Origin: Symbiodinium natans
Taxonomy: Eukaryota > Sar > Dinophyceae > Suessiales > Symbiodiniaceae
Length of the DNA stretch: 26,146 nucleotides
Assembly: GCA_905221605.1 (NCBI GenBank)
Contig: CAJNDS010002128.1
Span: 629,001 to 655,146 of the forward strand
Direction of reading: 5' to 3'
The first letter of the stretch is position 1. Each line of letters starts with the position of its first letter. Made by a program: the position numbers and the translations under genes. Shown here piece after piece: positions 24,986-26,146 of the stretch. A model generated the notes under the pieces. The model was not told the DNA's origin and ran no database searches. It was given only the letters and a program-made list of their open reading frames with translations.

Positions 24986-25534
24986 ACCTCCAAGTAAGGC
25001 ACTCCAAGGACTCTTATTTCAGTGTTTCTTGGGGCCCAAAGCCCGTCTTGTCTCGGGGTTAGCATTTATAGGGTTTAGGGTTCAGGGCTTACAGGTCTTA
25101 AGGCTGAGAGGTTTCGGGGCTATCTTGAGCCTAAGGTGTACGGCCTGCGGGTTCCGGGTTTTTTTGGGAGCTCCACAGCTCAAGGAAGCATTTTTGCCCC
25201 AACATGTTGGGCCCCATGTGTCTTTTCTGCCTGTGGACGCACTCGCCGGGTTTAGGTTTTAGGGTTTACGGGCTACGGTTTACGGTTTCTGCCAAATCAA
25301 ATCTTGCCATCTTGCTTTGCGTACGTTGCAAACAATTAAGTATATAACTTAATTAAACTCATCCTCAGCCAACTGCAGTGGTAAGACCCGGTCTATTTGG
25401 TGTAGTCGATTTGTAAGAATGTGTCTAACCCTAGATTCTAGACCCCTATATGCTTTTCATGTTAGGGTCTCACTCGTTGGCAAAAGAATTGCCATGACTG
25501 GGTTTCGGGTACTGGGCGGGGGACGGGGGGTTGG
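24986..25534. other. Mixed sequence passing into heptamer-poor right end
   Basis: Decayed G-strand heptamers at about 25060-25120 and 25248-25290 are the last in the window. After that the sequence is unique, with an AT-rich patch (AATTAAGTATATAACTTAAT) at about 25335-25354. No gene recognised. Confidence 0.45.
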
Positions 25535-25606
25535 AGGGGTGGGGGGAGGGGTGGGGGGAGGGGTGGGGGGAGGGGTGGGGGGAGGGGTGGGGGGAGGGGT
25601 GGGGGG
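25535..25606 (+). repeat. 12-bp G-rich minisatellite
   Basis: Six consecutive copies of AGGGGTGGGGGG, with related G-rich sequence on both sides. G-quadruplex formation is plausible. The 12-bp period keeps all frames open and creates Gly-Val-Gly-Gly (plus) and Ser-Pro-His-Pro or Pro-Pro-Leu-Pro (minus) strings, which explains the long overlapping frames here. Confidence 0.95.
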
Positions 25607-25624
25607 GAGTGGGGAGGGCGGAAA

Positions 25625-26081
25625 GTCGCCGAACTGTACTCCGATGGTAGGCTACACTCACCGGACCGCCTCGATGCTACCAACATCCTATGGGGCGGTG
25701 CGTGCTCGTCGTCGTTCACAATCGTGTCACCTCCTCTTGCTCGAGGTCGGGGCAGTGGGTCGGCTGCCTTATGTAAGCCGAAGAAAGCCACTGCACTGAC
25801 CGTGCATACCAGAGCCAACCTATCCTGTTGTCTTCGCGCACTCACCTTTCGTTCTGCATGCTTCGGCCAGATCCAGTTCGACCTCGTTGCGCGCTGGAAG
25901 GCCCCTGTCCTCACACTTCATGCAGTGTACCTTCGTAAGAACTCCTTTCTTCGGGCTTGTGTGCGCATGCTCTTGGCCTCTCCGTGCATAGTCGTTTTTT
26001 CGTCCGCAGTTACGTCCTCCGGCCGGCCTTGATGTAGCAATGCAGTCCTTGCTGACATGCATCATTTGCGCAATTAACTTT
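25625..26081. other. Unique sequence with overlapping open frames, unassigned
   Basis: A plus-strand frame at 25724-26032 (102 codons) and minus-strand frames (25820-26065, and 25914 leading into the minisatellite) overlap. I recognise no domain. Composition is protein-like in places but not enough to choose a strand. It could be the edge of a gene extending beyond the window. Confidence 0.3.
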
Positions 26082-26146
26082 ATCTTCTTCTTATTCTTCT
26101 TCTTCTTCTTCTTCTTCTTCTTCTTCTTCTTCTTCTTCTTCTTCTT
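26082..26146 (+). repeat. CTT microsatellite at window end
   Basis: TTC/CTT repeats, with one ATT interruption near 26092, continue to the last base, so the array is cut by the window or contig end. Confidence 0.97.

Noticed and set aside
25419-25914. Glycine-valine or proline-rich proteins at the right end
   Set aside because: The open frames depend on the 12-bp minisatellite; the non-repeat parts show no domain and overlap on opposite strands.

Overview
This window looks like nuclear DNA from a protist with a large, repeat-rich genome. Its dominant motif is the heptamer TTTAGGG/CCCTAAA, the telomere repeat of plants, many green algae, chromerids and dinoflagellates. Perfect and decayed tracts occur in both orientations over about three quarters of the window, mixed with long C or G homopolymers, G-rich minisatellites and short inverted-repeat elements. 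There are no bacterial-style operons, rRNAs or tRNAs that I can recognise. I favour a dinoflagellate (possibly Symbiodiniaceae). This rests on the repeat type, the very low gene density and one sulfotransferase-like gene of a kind I associate with these algae. Coccidian parasites such as Eimeria are a real alternative, because their genomes also carry interspersed telomere-like AAACCCT tracts; the CAG-repeat richness typical of Eimeria is not visible here. The assignment is inference.

Layout. Positions 1-16,300 are a mosaic of heptamer arrays that switch strand many times, separated by 50-600 bp of other sequence. In those gaps I find at least four families of short dispersed elements (called A-D here), several with terminal inverted repeats, plus a telomere-like array bracketed by perfect 20-bp inverted repeats (4470-4615). 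A 9-bp variant array (CCCCCTAAA) lies at about 4041-4155. A possible decayed exon sits at 12895-13216 on the minus strand. Three 49-bp repeats lie at 16102-16248.

Positions 16,300-21,620 are an island almost free of heptamers. It begins with the only gene I can name by family, a minus-strand sulfotransferase-like domain (16350 to about 17045). Its 3' end is intact, but the exon carrying the nucleotide-binding P-loop is not visible upstream. The island then holds three unrelated tandem repeats: an alternating two-part satellite of about 125 bp (18016-18490), an AT-rich repeat of about 46 bp (19200-19510) and a diverged duplication of about 215-250 bp (19513-20070). After these comes about 1.4 kb of unique sequence with no recognisable product.

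Positions 21,620-25,280 return to the heptamer mosaic, including a fold-back at 24161-24460 and a second full-length copy of element A. The right end (25,280-26,146) is again heptamer-poor, with a 12-bp G-rich minisatellite and a terminal CTT microsatellite running off the window.

Most open reading frames of 60-150 codons here come from the repeats themselves: 9- and 12-bp periods keep a frame open, and decayed heptamers give Gly-Phe-Arg-Val or Pro-Lys-Pro strings. I do not call them genes. I see no set of genes acting together; the interest of the window is in its repeat architecture.
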